A DNA stretch of 64,000 nt. It comes from Myrica gale (taxonomy: Eukaryota; Streptophyta; Magnoliopsida; Fagales; Myricaceae). Position numbers and translations under genes: made by a program. Location of the stretch: the NCBI GenBank assembly GCA_963930655.1, contig OZ005611.1, positions 4,595,501-4,659,500 on the forward strand, given 5' to 3'. The notes beneath the pieces were generated by a model that worked only from the letters and a program-made list of their open reading frames with translations, had not been told where the DNA came from and made no database searches. Shown here in pieces: positions 24,119 through 34,975 of this stretch (within the stretch, counting starts at the first letter, position 1; the number at the start of each line of letters is the position of its first letter).

Positions 24119-24190
24119 TGCCCCCATGCAGGATCGAACTACAGACCTTCAGTTTACAAGACTGACGCTCTACCACTGAGCTATAGGGGC
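24119..24190 (-). tRNA. tRNA-Thr (anticodon TGT)
   Basis: A 72-base gene that folds as a cloverleaf on the minus strand. The acceptor arm is GCCCCTA paired with TGGGGGC (one mismatch-type pair). The D arm has GCTCAGTGGTAGAGC (A box). The anticodon stem TCAGT/ACTGA has loop CTTGTAA, giving anticodon TGT, and the T arm has GGTCTGTAGTTCGATCC (B box). No intron and no encoded CCA. The nuclear-style A and B boxes and the lack of plastid-like neighbours argue for a nuclear gene. Confidence 0.93.
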
Positions 24191-25453
24191 AACACGTTCA
24201 ACTTCTAAAGAAACTCTGAATCAAATTCTCCTCGGTCCTCGTGTTTTCCGAATCAACATTCAAGGATCGAATCTAATTCTATGCACTTGAAATGGTAAGT
24301 TTTTTCTAGGAGAAAAAAAAAGAATTTATTTAGCAGTGTCATTAACCCGGTTCACTTAATTAAACTAAGATGTATGATTTAAGATTTTTTTCTCTAATCG
24401 TGTTCGAGTCAGTTTATACGCACTTCAATTAATTTTAAAATCTGTATAATTTTTTCGGTTCATCCATACAAATTGAGCAATTACAAGATCAAAGTCTTGA
24501 AGATAGTCTCAAAAGATTAGTAGAACCTATAAGATTTGAAACAAATTTTTAATCTTAAACCTCAAACTGACTGACTTCCAACCAATAGGCCATGGAATTA
24601 GTTGCACCGTAGCAATCAATTAAGGGTATGCTGTCGGGCACTATATATATCATCGTTGAATAGTGCAGAAGTTTGTCTTCGTGTCATTAAAATATTTGGG
24701 GAGTGAAACTTCACGTCAGGAACTTCTACAATTTTAAACAAGACCATATACGAGGCTTCATGTTCACACACATACATACATTTTCGCAATCAAAGCACTT
24801 AAATTACCATTTAGCTTACTTCCGACAACTATATATTAGCAACACTAATTTCTACAACAGGCCAAAAAAAAGGAAGGAGGAAAGAGAAAGCAAGTATCTC
24901 TATCTGGTCACACGCAATGGACAATCGACAACAATATCATTTCCACCTACGTACGCCATCCTTTTCTGATCCATTAAAGAAGCTTATCTTTCGATCTTTC
25001 GTTACATTTCCTCCCCCATATTTTATTGGTGAAATGTTTAACACCGCACAAACTTTCATATCTGTAAATCCCGGATCAAAAGAGACTGTTTCTCTTCTAC
25101 TCCCTTTTTTTTCAAGTCCAAACAACAAGCTTTCGTGAAGATCGTTTGAGTTCATTCGGTGGGGAGCGTTAACCCATACTTCGGAGGTCAGAAAAGCTTT
25201 GGCTGCTTTTTCTTGTTTCCCAAGTCCAAGTTGCAATAGAATACATGATGATAACCCAAAATGGGCTGCAGGGATCCTTTTCCCCCATACTCACACAATT
25301 CGATTTCGAGCATCAGCAAGTTGGCAAGTTGTGTGTGCAAATAGGAATGCGACCAATATGAACTGGTTGTGGGACTAATTATAGGGAGGAAGAAGAAGAT
25401 ATTGTTGCGGCCACTGATCACCAGATCTTCAACCAATTTCTTGCTTTGTTTAT

Positions 25454-25786
25454 TGTTAGAATATTAATGGTATATATTGATCATCAATCTCCTTGATTGA
25501 TGACGGTACTTAATCAAGAAATCTTGATTGAATACTTTAATAAAACCACAAATTTGTGTGAATTTGTCTCCTCATTTTTTGGTATAAATACTCTCTTACT
25601 TGTAAACATACACACACTCCGAATCATATTGAATAAGAGAAATCGGTAACCTTCTTCGACTTTTCTAATGGTGAACGTAGGTCACAAAACCGAATCACCT
25701 TAAACCCTTTTGTACTCATGACTTCTCTCTCTCTCTATCTATCTATCTATATATATTGTGCAATCGCGCTCCCGTTTATTTCAACA
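25454..25786 (+). mobile_element. Solo LTR, Copia-type, 333 bp, 5-bp TSD
   Basis: Starts TGTTAGAATATTAATGG and ends TTATTTCAACA, with the 5-bp duplication TTTAT at 25449-25453 and 25787-25791. Inside lie GGTATAAATACTCTC (promoter-like) and GAACGTAGGTCAC...CCGAATCACC, an arrangement common in short Copia LTRs. No internal region is seen next to it. It is a fossil whose TG/CA termini and target duplication are intact. Confidence 0.8.
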
Positions 25787-27192
25787 TTTATGAACTCAGT
25801 CACCAAGGTTTGAAGGTACTATTAATTAGTATCAACTTGAATTATTAATTTTTATGCGAGACAAATCTTCACACAATCTGAAAATGCAAAAATTGGGGTG
25901 CTGCATGTTAAACAAAGTCTTTTTGCTTACCCCTGCTGAGTTAGGATCGATTATTTATCTTAGGCTTAGTATACCGGCTTGGGGAGAACCCAAACCCACC
26001 GCAAAGTAAAAGCATGCGAGCGAGACCTTTTTTGTTGTTCTTTCCACTATCATTACTTTAACAGTTCGCAAATCACCATCTTAATTTAGAAACTAATTAA
26101 ACTCATGATTTTACAATATTCGGATGTGGGCTCACTGTAGATATATATAACATGCCCGGCACGAACTTCAATTAACGTATCGTATGCGTGCTTCCACTCT
26201 CAATCGTAACTAGTGTAACCGGTGCAATAGTTTGATGTAATCATTTAATTCTTCACTTCTCAATCCAAACTAGTGTAACTAGAAATTTAGCGTTCAAGCA
26301 TTAGCCCCTAATTTGAATATATAAGCGACAAGGAGACAATTTCATGTGCTACATATATTTTACGCTTCATTTGTCTTATAGTACGTATATGCCACGACTA
26401 ACTTTATTGTAAACTATAACAAAGGGGACTGATCCATTATAAATATTTAGTTTGCGTCTAAGACATACCCCATGTTGACTTTTATTAATGAAAAATTAGT
26501 TGGTTGGGACCTTTCATGAACTTATCTATATATTTGGACTCTATATTATATATAATCTTCAATATTAATTTTGTACAAGTACGAATAACTTGACCTTTAG
26601 AATGCTCCAGAAGAATCTCTTATAAAAAGAGCTAGCGCGCGTCCGGATGCTAGCTAGCTATATGGTTATAGCTGCACACGTTAACCGAAGACGAGCTGTC
26701 TCGACGCCACAATGTCGACGAAGCTTCGACGACCCTTTATCGTGGCTGAAGAGCTCTTACGACGACTTATGTCATTTGTTCCTACGGAACCCTCCGTCGG
26801 CGATGACCCATTTTCTTGTAGTAGATGCAAAATCTTTTGCCATTAATCTAAATTAAACAAATTAACAATATATATGGATTAAACATTTGAGGACATGTAT
26901 GTTCGTAGGTGATTTAATTCATTAGTGGCTGCCATCGATAAGTACCGTAGTTATACGTACCTGTTAATGGATGGCAATTGTTTTAGCAAACAATATATAT
27001 CTTAGCGGAAATTAGAATGTATAAACTCTGCTATTCTTCTCTTTTTGTTTTTCCATGTTTCTGGAATATTTCTATTTGGTATTAACAAACAAATTAATTT
27101 GACTTTGCTTATAAGAAAAAAGCTTATAAATAGCAATTCCTTCTATTTTCTGGAGTAGTAATAGTGCACCTTTGCGAAGGCCATAGTTTCAA

Positions 27193-27256
27193 CCTCTAGC
27201 AGCCAATTGATTTTTTCTTTTTTTTAAAAAAAAAAAAACCCCTCTAGAAGCCAATT
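27193..27256. repeat. 16-bp direct repeat flanking a T/A tract
   Basis: CCTCTAGCAGCCAATT and CCTCTAGAAGCCAATT (15 of 16 equal) flank a 32-base insert made of a T run then an A run. The layout resembles a tiny retroposed or repair-generated insertion. Confidence 0.55.
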
Positions 27257-30200
27257 AGGACTGCACGAAATTAAAAAGCAACCACGTGATTCGTGCCCTG
27301 CCACTTGTGAGATTTAACATCAATATTCCTTTTCTGTCCAGTTGAAAATAAGAACAACATGGCAATAAACTATTTTTTGCCAAAAAAAGAAGAAAAAGAA
27401 CGGGGTTTGTTTCAACTCACATATAGCAGCTAGTTGGACAAATATGATCGCGCGATGCAGGTTTTAAAATGTCAAATTGGTCTTGAAACGACAAGGTCGA
27501 ACCAACTGTTTTGTTTTATGAGCAGTACGAACTATTTTATTAATGTTAATCACAATTTTATAATAATCACGTTTCCGATTCATGTGGCGGCCGTACCTCA
27601 TCCTCCACCACAGACTACAAGATCAGCTCGGCATTGAATTCTTCATTAAAGCACGCATGTCTGATGTCTCAGTTCAATTTTCTGATCACATTATACCCTA
27701 TGCACGATGTCACGGCAAACTTTCTCTCACTTTCTGATCTGTCAAGCTAACAAACACTAGTGCCAATGCCCATATATCCAAATGGAAGAATTTAAAACAA
27801 TATAGGGTTTGCCTGTATGAGGTCATAGATTTGAAAAGGGCGATGAGCCATGCGCGATCATTGACTTGCCCATATTTTTGGCCACAAGTATTACAATACA
27901 CAGTTATCTTCTTCGATAATTGGCAACCATGACCCCAATAATTACTATCACCAGCTGCACTAGTATTCTGCCTTCCTTCCCTTCGTGCCCAACTTGCCAA
28001 CTTGCGAATAAAGTCCTACCGATATCTGATCTCTCTCTCTTCCTCTTTGTCTCTCTGGGGACGGGATCTATATCTATCTTTAAAATGCTAGACTTCATGC
28101 TTTTGCAGCGGGAGAAAAACAGCAAAAGCTACAGTGAAGAGATGTCGATGCGTACGTATTTCCCTTTTCTTTTTGGGTTGTATATTTCTAAACAACAAGA
28201 AATCAAGAAAGAATTGGAGTGCGCGGGTATAAACAACTGTACAAGGAATATCTTGGGGGGGGGGGGGGGGGGTCCAAAAGTTACGGCGACGTTGGTTTGG
28301 ATTTGATAAAAAGAAGGGGCAGAGCTTCCTTTAATGTCTCCTAGTGCGGAGTTTGGGTCCTGCATGCTTCGGTGGGATACACTGATTATATTGCTACCAT
28401 GCATTATCCATCTAAAAGAAAAGAAAGATAAGGCCGCTATCCGAGAAAATTTTGTCGCTAGTTGACGCGATTACGTTATGTAGTGAGCAATGAACGTTAC
28501 ATATAACGTAACCTTTACTATCTGCGTATATACAATAATATCGCTTAACGTAAAAGAAAGATATAGGGTCCTATTTGCAGAAAATTCTTTAGAGATTATT
28601 ATAATTACGTATTGTAAAACAGCGGTAGCTAGTTAAAACAACAAGAGCAGATCACAGTTTATAAATCAATACGGTTTTAAATTAACAACAATGAGGTTAG
28701 ATATATAAATAATGATATAATTAGTTTTCTTAATTACTTCAAAGTCAACACCTAACGGAATAATTATTTGACGGAAGACAAACGGTGAACATATTTGGTG
28801 ATCTCTGGCTAGTCTAATCCAACTTTGAATAATATTGGCCTAAGCCTGTTAAATAGAAGGCTTAACCGCGACACACTGCACGCTTTCTTTCTTTCTTTTT
28901 TTCTTTTTTCTTTTATTGTTGGAAATTAGTAATGCACGAACAGTACTTTATTTTCTTCTACATATTCTCGTGTAGGCCTCCACCGGCCCGGCTGGCAGTA
29001 GGTTGAAAAGAATAATGCATACAATAAGATTAATAGTGTATATATCTTATACGTATTCGGAGGTATTACGCTTTAAACAAGGATTTGATTGTTAGTTACG
29101 CCAGTTAATTAAGTTATAAACAGGGTTATCCAGCTAAGTGCTTGGGAGTTTGATAAAGGGGTTCCTTACTTCCTTGTCTTAATTTTCCTACAAAATTGAA
29201 ATAATTAAAAATAAAATACAAAAACAGTAGTGGGGTGTTTTCCGATGAGCTGCATGTATCTCATTTAGATTAAGGAAAAACAGCCGAAGTTGTATCATGA
29301 CAGAAATTGATATCTGATTCACACATTTCGGCAGGGTTTGCGCTGACCTTAATTAATCTAATTAATAAAGTCTTAATCCAATGAGGACTGAATCGGCCGC
29401 TTCCTGCTGACTCGTTTGTCACGAAGATTGTTTTAGTTCCCCCACGAGCTTTTACTGTAGATTTTTGGGAAAAGAGGAAGACTGCTTGATGATCCCCTAC
29501 TAGAATAGATCTGGATTTCTGGCTCCGGGATCTTTTTCTTCCATATTATATAGCTGCAAAAGGAAAATAGCAGGATTTCCATTATTTCTCAAGTGTCTTT
29601 TCATATTATTTTTTTTCGATTGGTCGACTGCTTTTTCTCGTCAATACTGGACAAAAAACAATCGACCAATCATAAGCACCTTCGTTCTTGGTCTATAAAA
29701 AAAAAGTCAAAGTTTGGGGAATTTTGATAACGACATATTGGTGGATTCCCAACCAGAACGAAGATGTTTCGTCGTGCCCGGCCCTCACCAACTCCAGTAA
29801 ATTCCAGACCAACCTAGCCAGGAGGATATCATTTCCTTATGGTAGAAACTAGACAACTCGAGCATATCAACTTATTTCAACTATCGTTGAAATGATAAAA
29901 GAAAATGGAACCCTTTAGAGGGGAAAATTGGCTTCTGACTCTTGGAAAAAAGTAATTAAGCCATTTGTCGAACCGTGCGTCTCCTCTCCAATCCCGGTTT
30001 ACCGCCACGCACCCACCCAGCTTATTGAGTGAAACATCTGCCGCCACACCCGTTGGCCGCTGCCCGCTGCGCGCGTCCATCCACGTACGTATGCATCCCC
30101 ACACGGCTCACTATCCTTATCTTGTCACATCCCTTATGGATTCGACTCAAACCATAATTCATTACAGGAAAAAAGATAAAAAGTTTCCACAGCTAGCTAT

Positions 30201-31212
30201 ATAGGCTTCTCTAAACGTTTTCCGAACGTGTCGACTCGTTCTTCCCATTTTAGTTCCTTCTCTTTATTTATCTAATTTATCAAGCACTAAATATTACAGC
30301 AAGTTTGTGTATATATATATATCTTCCATGCATGCAGTCATTGACAGAGCTAAAAAAAATTTCTTGGGGGCTGAATAATAAAATCATGTTATTAAAAATA
30401 AAGTTTAAGTAGTATCTAAAATCGCTTATAGCACTAATTTTGTGTAACATCTATAAAGTATAGGTATTTTTAAAAGTAGCTTGCATAAGATAATTATAGC
30501 ATTCTGATCAACTTCTTCCATTAATCTGACAAAATTTAGAAAAAGATTAATCGCTGAGTACGATATTTGTAGAGAAACTTTCGTCAATCAATGAAACGTC
30601 ATATAAAAAAATATAACCATAATATAGGACAAAAATCTAAACATACAAGAGGATTTTTATTTAATTTAAAATTTTATTGCTGACTTTTTAAAAATAAATA
30701 AAAAATAAACAATTTCAAATTATTTTCTCTGGATAATTAAATATCATCCTGATTTTGCTTAAACAGTAAATGCTATAACCATGTTTTTAATTATCCACAA
30801 GCTTCAATTATTTGTAGACCATTTTATTTGCTTCTTCTTTTTCCCCCTTTTTACGGTGATGGGTCTTCAAAGGAAAAAAAAACACTATTAAGGTTTGGGC
30901 CTTGAGGAAAACCAAGGTACAAACATATAACCATTGGATTTTTTCAAACATATAACTAAACAATACTACAATGAGCACACGCGTGGTAGAACACCACCCT
31001 TGGATCACACTACTCAAAACCGCTCAACTAGATTGGACCGTGAGCTTACAATCAAAACCCAAAACAAAATTAAATAAAGCAATTATAACGGTAGGTAGGG
31101 TCTCAAATTTCATAGTAAAAAAATATTGCGACCAGATAGTTAGTGAGGCAGTTTCTGTACGTAAAATTTTCATACAAAATTAGGTTTTTTATAATGGTTT
31201 TCCGCTCATTAA

Positions 31213-32538
31213 TCAACACACGGCGATATTGGACAGTTGAGACTCGAGGCTGGTAGCTGAGACCTTCCACACCTTAATCTCCCCGTCTAGACTGCCGCCA
31301 AAGACCGATACGGCACCGTTTGACGCGCCTTCTGAAACCGCCGCCAACGACTTCACGGGCTTCTGATGTCCCTCCAAACTAGCCAGACAGCAGTACCTCC
31401 CATCGTAACCCCGTTGCCAAATCCTGACCGTACAGTCAGCAGACCCGCTGAACAACATATCGGAAACGTTGATCAAGCGCAGTATTGCCTTTCTGTGGCC
31501 TCTCAACGCCCCCGTGACAGCCATGTGAGTCACACTGTCCTCTCTCTCCCACACCAATATCGAACGGTCGCACGCACCCGAAAACAACTTCGATCCGTCG
31601 CCGTTTAATGCCAAGGCATTCACGGCCGATTTATGCTTTTCCAATGTCGCTATCAAAGCGTGCCGCTTCTCACCAGACGGTTTGGCCCAAACCCGGATTC
31701 GCGAGTCAGCGGATCCCGTATAAACGGTTCCGTCTCCTGAAACCGCCACGGCGTTGACGGCGTCTTCGTGAGCTTTCACGGACTCAACGCAGCGGAGATC
31801 AGAAGCCCGCCATATCTTCAAGCTCTTATCCCACGAAACCGAATAGATCATACCATTGTTTACAGCGAGGTCCGTGACGGCGTCAACGTGCTCGATCCAG
31901 AGCCGCTTCTTGTGACGGCGAATAGTAACGTAGTTACTTGGAAGTACGAATCGGCGTAACCGGTCATTAACCGTGGGAAGAGCATTTACCAATTTGTGTC
32001 TTTTGGTGGCCATTAGCCGCCAAACTCGGATCTTAGAGTCCTGGTGTGCAGTTAAGACACTGCCGTCGCAGAAAGCAGCGGCCTTGACTGAGCCGGAGAA
32101 GGAATCCTGGCCGTTGAATGCATCGAGATGCGCGCAGGTGTTACGGTCGTAGATGTTGATTTCATGAGCGGAGGCGGCGTAGAGGAGATTACCATGGACT
32201 GCAAGGCAAGTTATTGGGAGGGAAGTCCTGGGTTTGATAGACGCGACGCAAAGATGAGAGACGGAGAGGCTTAGGGTTTCCGGGGAGAGCTTTTGGAGGG
32301 ACGGTACGGATGGTAGGGTCTGAAGGGAGAGCTCACTTTGCAGACTGGGACTGCTGGTGATGGTGCTAGAGTTTGACGATAACATGGCGCTACTGGGAAT
32401 CTCGGATGAGATGCTTGTATCGGACGCCTGTAGTTTTTGGGAGGGCGGCCGGTTTTCCGAAAATGGGGAGGTTGAGTCGTCTGCAGTTGTTGTACGGGTG
32501 CAGCAGGAACAGGTGACTAGCCAGGACGGTAGCCTCAT
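31213..32538 (-). CDS. WD40-repeat protein, JINGUBANG-like
   Basis: A single-exon gene of 441 residues. The first ~95 residues are Ser/Thr-rich with a short Cys cluster (VTCSCC). From LPITCLAVHGNLLYAASAHEINIYD onward, seven WD40 blades follow. Clear repeat ends are SKIRVWRL, KSLKIWRA, SRIRVWAK, RSILVWERE, CTVRIWQRG and GEIKVWKV, each preceded by a GH/AH-type turn (KAHEDAVNAVAV, LRGHRKAILRL, LEGHQKPVKSLAA). This matches the plant JINGUBANG-type family (in Arabidopsis a negative regulator of pollen germination), which is usually intronless and 400-480 residues. It probably acts as a scaffold for protein complexes; the specific partner is unknown. A TATATATA lies about 50 bases upstream of the ATG. 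Confidence 0.92.
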   Translation of the reverse strand: MRLPSWLVTCSCCTRTTTADDSTSPFSENRPPSQKLQASDTSISSEIPSSAMLSSNSSTITSSPSLQSELSLQTLPSVPSLQKLSPETLSLSVSHLCVASIKPRTSLPITCLAVHGNLLYAASAHEINIYDRNTCAHLDAFNGQDSFSGSVKAAAFCDGSVLTAHQDSKIRVWRLMATKRHKLVNALPTVNDRLRRFVLPSNYVTIRRHKKRLWIEHVDAVTDLAVNNGMIYSVSWDKSLKIWRASDLRCVESVKAHEDAVNAVAVSGDGTVYTGSADSRIRVWAKPSGEKRHALIATLEKHKSAVNALALNGDGSKLFSGACDRSILVWEREDSVTHMAVTGALRGHRKAILRLINVSDMLFSGSADCTVRIWQRGYDGRYCCLASLEGHQKPVKSLAAVSEGASNGAVSVFGGSLDGEIKVWKVSATSLESQLSNIAVC

Positions 32539-32588
32539 GCCGGCGTAGAGAGGGAGAGATAGAAGCTATATGGAAACTTGTGCCAAGG

Positions 32589-32598
32589 TATATATAAT
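32589..32598 (-). promoter_or_regulatory. TATA box of the WD40 gene
   Basis: TATATATA on the minus strand about 50 bases before the start codon at 32538, fitting a short leader. Confidence 0.45.
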
Positions 32599-32602
32599 AA
32601 AT

Positions 32603-32642
32603 TTGATCAGAAGTGCTTAGGAAAAAAAATTGATCAGAAGTG
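32603..32642. mobile_element. Poly(A) micro-insertion with 13-bp TSD
   Basis: TTGATCAGAAGTG occurs at 32603-32615 and 32630-32642, flanking CTTAGG plus eight A. Exact repeats around a poly(A)-tailed 14-base insert look like an extreme 5'-truncated retroposon. Confidence 0.7.
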
Positions 32643-34005
32643 TGGCAACAGACGGTGCCACGTGAAAGGGTAAGAGGAGGGGTGCGATTGGTCCGAGGTA
32701 ATGAACGGACAAATGAGGGTTTGGGCTCAATTTATGTAGCTTTTATAGTAGAGAATGGTTAGGTACAGTGGTTATGGCTTTAGCTACTAGCTAGACCCGC
32801 GTAGCAGCAGTCTATCAGGAAACAGAAAAAGATGGATATCTCCGCTGTCTGTAATGTGGACCCACTTGTGTGAGTTGCATTCTACAGTAACGGAAATGAT
32901 GAACTCCATAACGGAAATATAAAATAATTTTTTTAATTTAATTTTTCTTCTTATCGATTCATCACTCTTTTCGCTTTTCAACGTACTCCAACATTAAAAA
33001 AAAATTACAACTTCAAAAATTTTATAATCAAACATCAGCGATCAAACACTTCTTCTTGACCCCTCTTTTTCTACGGTGTAATTCAATACGCATATAAACA
33101 GACAGAGAGAGAGCATAAAACCACCCAACCCCCAAATTTTCTTGTGAAAATCAGCATATTTGACACAATCCACAGATCAGCTTTTCGAACACTGTTGATA
33201 AGCTTCACTAAATGCTTGCTCTGTTGGAGCTCGTTCGCTGTATGAATACAATAATACTATGCTTGTAAGTACAGAGGCTATATATCAAGAAACCTCCACT
33301 AAAAAAGTGATCAACATAATCAACGGAATGGATTATTTCCAAGAGAAAATGAATTATTTATTGGGTTTGTGAATTCAAGATCAGTACTTCAAATGTGCAA
33401 TAGGCTCTGGTTCATGCAAAGTTAGCATGCATTCATCTTGCAGGTATTACTTTAGAAGGACTGGAAGCAACGATTACTAGCTAGACGTCTGGTTGTTCTG
33501 AAGTGGACAAAATAACAAATAGATATACAACGTGCAAGTTGGTAGTTTTTTTTATCTAACTCCAGCTCTTTAATTTGTTGAGAGGTTGCTGATGAAGCCA
33601 TGGAGGCTAGGGTTTATTCGTTTGACGGCAGCAGGCCATCAGGGCATTGGGCACTGTATTCACACAAGTCCCAGTCAGAAAGAAGAAAGTATACTAGTAA
33701 TTTAATCAAGTCCCACTAGAAGGCCCTTATCTACCAAATCAAGATCCGAAAGGCCCTTTTTGTCGCCCATAAGCAGCCTCAGAAAATCTGTCCTCAACTC
33801 CATCATATATCATTCCGGCTAGTTTATAATCCAGAATTTGTTTTGCTTGTTGAAAATACATTTGTCTGTTGAGTCTTCATTCCTCCAATGACAATTCGGA
33901 TAGTATATGATTGGGCCTTATTCGGCCCAAACCCGAAGAAAGCAACTCTTATTACCAAGTCCCTTGTACACAAACAGTGGCAAGGAGTACATCTGCTTTC
34001 CTACT
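32643..34005. other. Intergenic, nothing recognised
   Basis: Spacer upstream of the divergent WD40 and microprotein genes. No coding gene or resolved transposon was found. Confidence 0.45.
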
Positions 34006-34057
34006 AATTGTGCTTTATCCCTTGCTTAGAAAAAAAAAAATTGTGCTTTATCCCTTG
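34006..34057. mobile_element. Poly(A) micro-insertion with 19-bp TSD
   Basis: AATTGTGCTTTATCCCTTG occurs at 34006-34024 and 34039-34057, flanking CTTAGA followed by A only. The insert start matches that at 32616 (CTTAGG). Confidence 0.75.
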
Positions 34058-34097
34058 ACGCAGTTTGAGTTTGTCCCATGAGCTTTAAATTAGTTAT

Positions 34098-34125
34098 TGG
34101 GCCCTAACGCTCACCCAGCTGGGCC
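34098..34125 (+). promoter_or_regulatory. Twin TGGGCC site II motifs
   Basis: TGGGCC at 34098 and 34120, about 200 bases upstream of the microprotein start at 34316. Site II pairs of this spacing are typical of constitutively expressed plant genes. Confidence 0.5.
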
Positions 34126-34315
34126 TAACCGAAAGCAAAAAAAAAAAATTGTACTCCCGGTTTGCTCAGGAAAGCAGGATGTATTGTAACTAATCTATCT
34201 CCGCCACATGTTATACCCTCACCTCGAAGTCCCTCCGTCTCCCCAAATAATAACTCTGATAGAGCTTCAATTTTCAGCTAAATCTTTCCGAGCCTAGAGG
34301 AATACAAAGAAGAAA

Positions 34316-34975
34316 ATGGTGAAAGTGGCTACGTACTTCGCCATGGCCCTTGGTGCCTTCGTATTCTGGGAATCCATGGATAAGCTCCACGTTTGGATCG
34401 CTCTCCATCAAGACGAAAAGGTTAATAACTTCTTCTTTTTCCAAATCTTGTTTTCTTGTTTTTTTATTTCGAGTGTATTTAGTTACTTTGAATTTCGATG
34501 AGAAATCCTCTGGCATGCTTTTCTTTCTCATTCCACTAGATTGAAGCTCCTTCGATCTGATCTAACCCTAATCTGTCGTTCAAATAAAACGAAAACCTTT
34601 GAGATTAAGACTTTGCGTATGTTTAGTTAGATCTATTGCCTGGTTGTTATCTTTCGTCTATCTTTAAGTTAGAAAACCGGTCCATTTCGGCTTTGGCTTC
34701 GTCAATTTTTTTATGTCTGTTGTAATCGTGCATCTCTTTCAAGCTAATTAGAGTTGTTGGGGGAAGAAAATAGCTGCATATAACTTTTTGTGTGATTCTT
34801 CACTATGAATAATAGCGCTACTCATTTTTCTTGCTGCATTAAGCATGAAGTTTTTTCTCCTTTTTGTGTTGTCATTGTTTTCCTACAGCAAGAAAGACTG
34901 GAAAAGGAAGCGGAGATCAGGAGAGTCCGAGAGGAGCTATTGCGACAAGCCAAACAGAGGGATTCTCTTGCTTGA
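34316..34975 (+). CDS. Small membrane-anchored protein of unknown function, 63 residues
   Basis: Two exons, 34316-34420 and 34889-34975, join in phase 0 (GAAAAG|GT...CTACAG|CAAGAA) to a 63-residue protein. Residues 4-20 (VATYFAMALGAFVFWES) form one probable membrane span. DKLHVWIALHQDEK follows. Exon 2 encodes a highly charged helix (QERLEKEAEIRRVREELLRQ) likely to form a coiled coil, ending KQRDSLA. I believe similar small proteins exist widely in plants, but this is memory and no function is known to me. Clean splice sites, in-frame joining, a single membrane span plus helix and a good promoter upstream all support a real gene. The ORF in exon 1 alone stops within the intron, so frame-only scans would miss the true C-terminus. 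Confidence 0.8.

Larger units (their letters stand above)
24191..31212. other. Gene desert, AT-rich
   Basis: Seven kilobases without a recognisable coding gene. It holds a 333-bp solo LTR (25454-25786), a TCTA/TA microsatellite inside that LTR (about 25727-25757), a duplicated segment around a T/A tract (27193-27256) and an 18-base G run (28255-28272). ORFs at 24937-25236, 26647-26856, 27710-28000 and 29877-30204 show no family likeness and occur on both strands, as chance ORFs do. Confidence 0.5.

Noticed and set aside
24119-24190. Possibility that the tRNA-Thr is a plastid insertion
   Set aside because: The A and B boxes look nuclear and the flanks are not plastid-like; plastid tRNA-Thr genes differ in the acceptor and anticodon arms.
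26647-26856. 69-codon ORF after a TATAAAAAG sequence
   Set aside because: The TATA-like sequence is tempting, but the ORF matches nothing and stops quickly.
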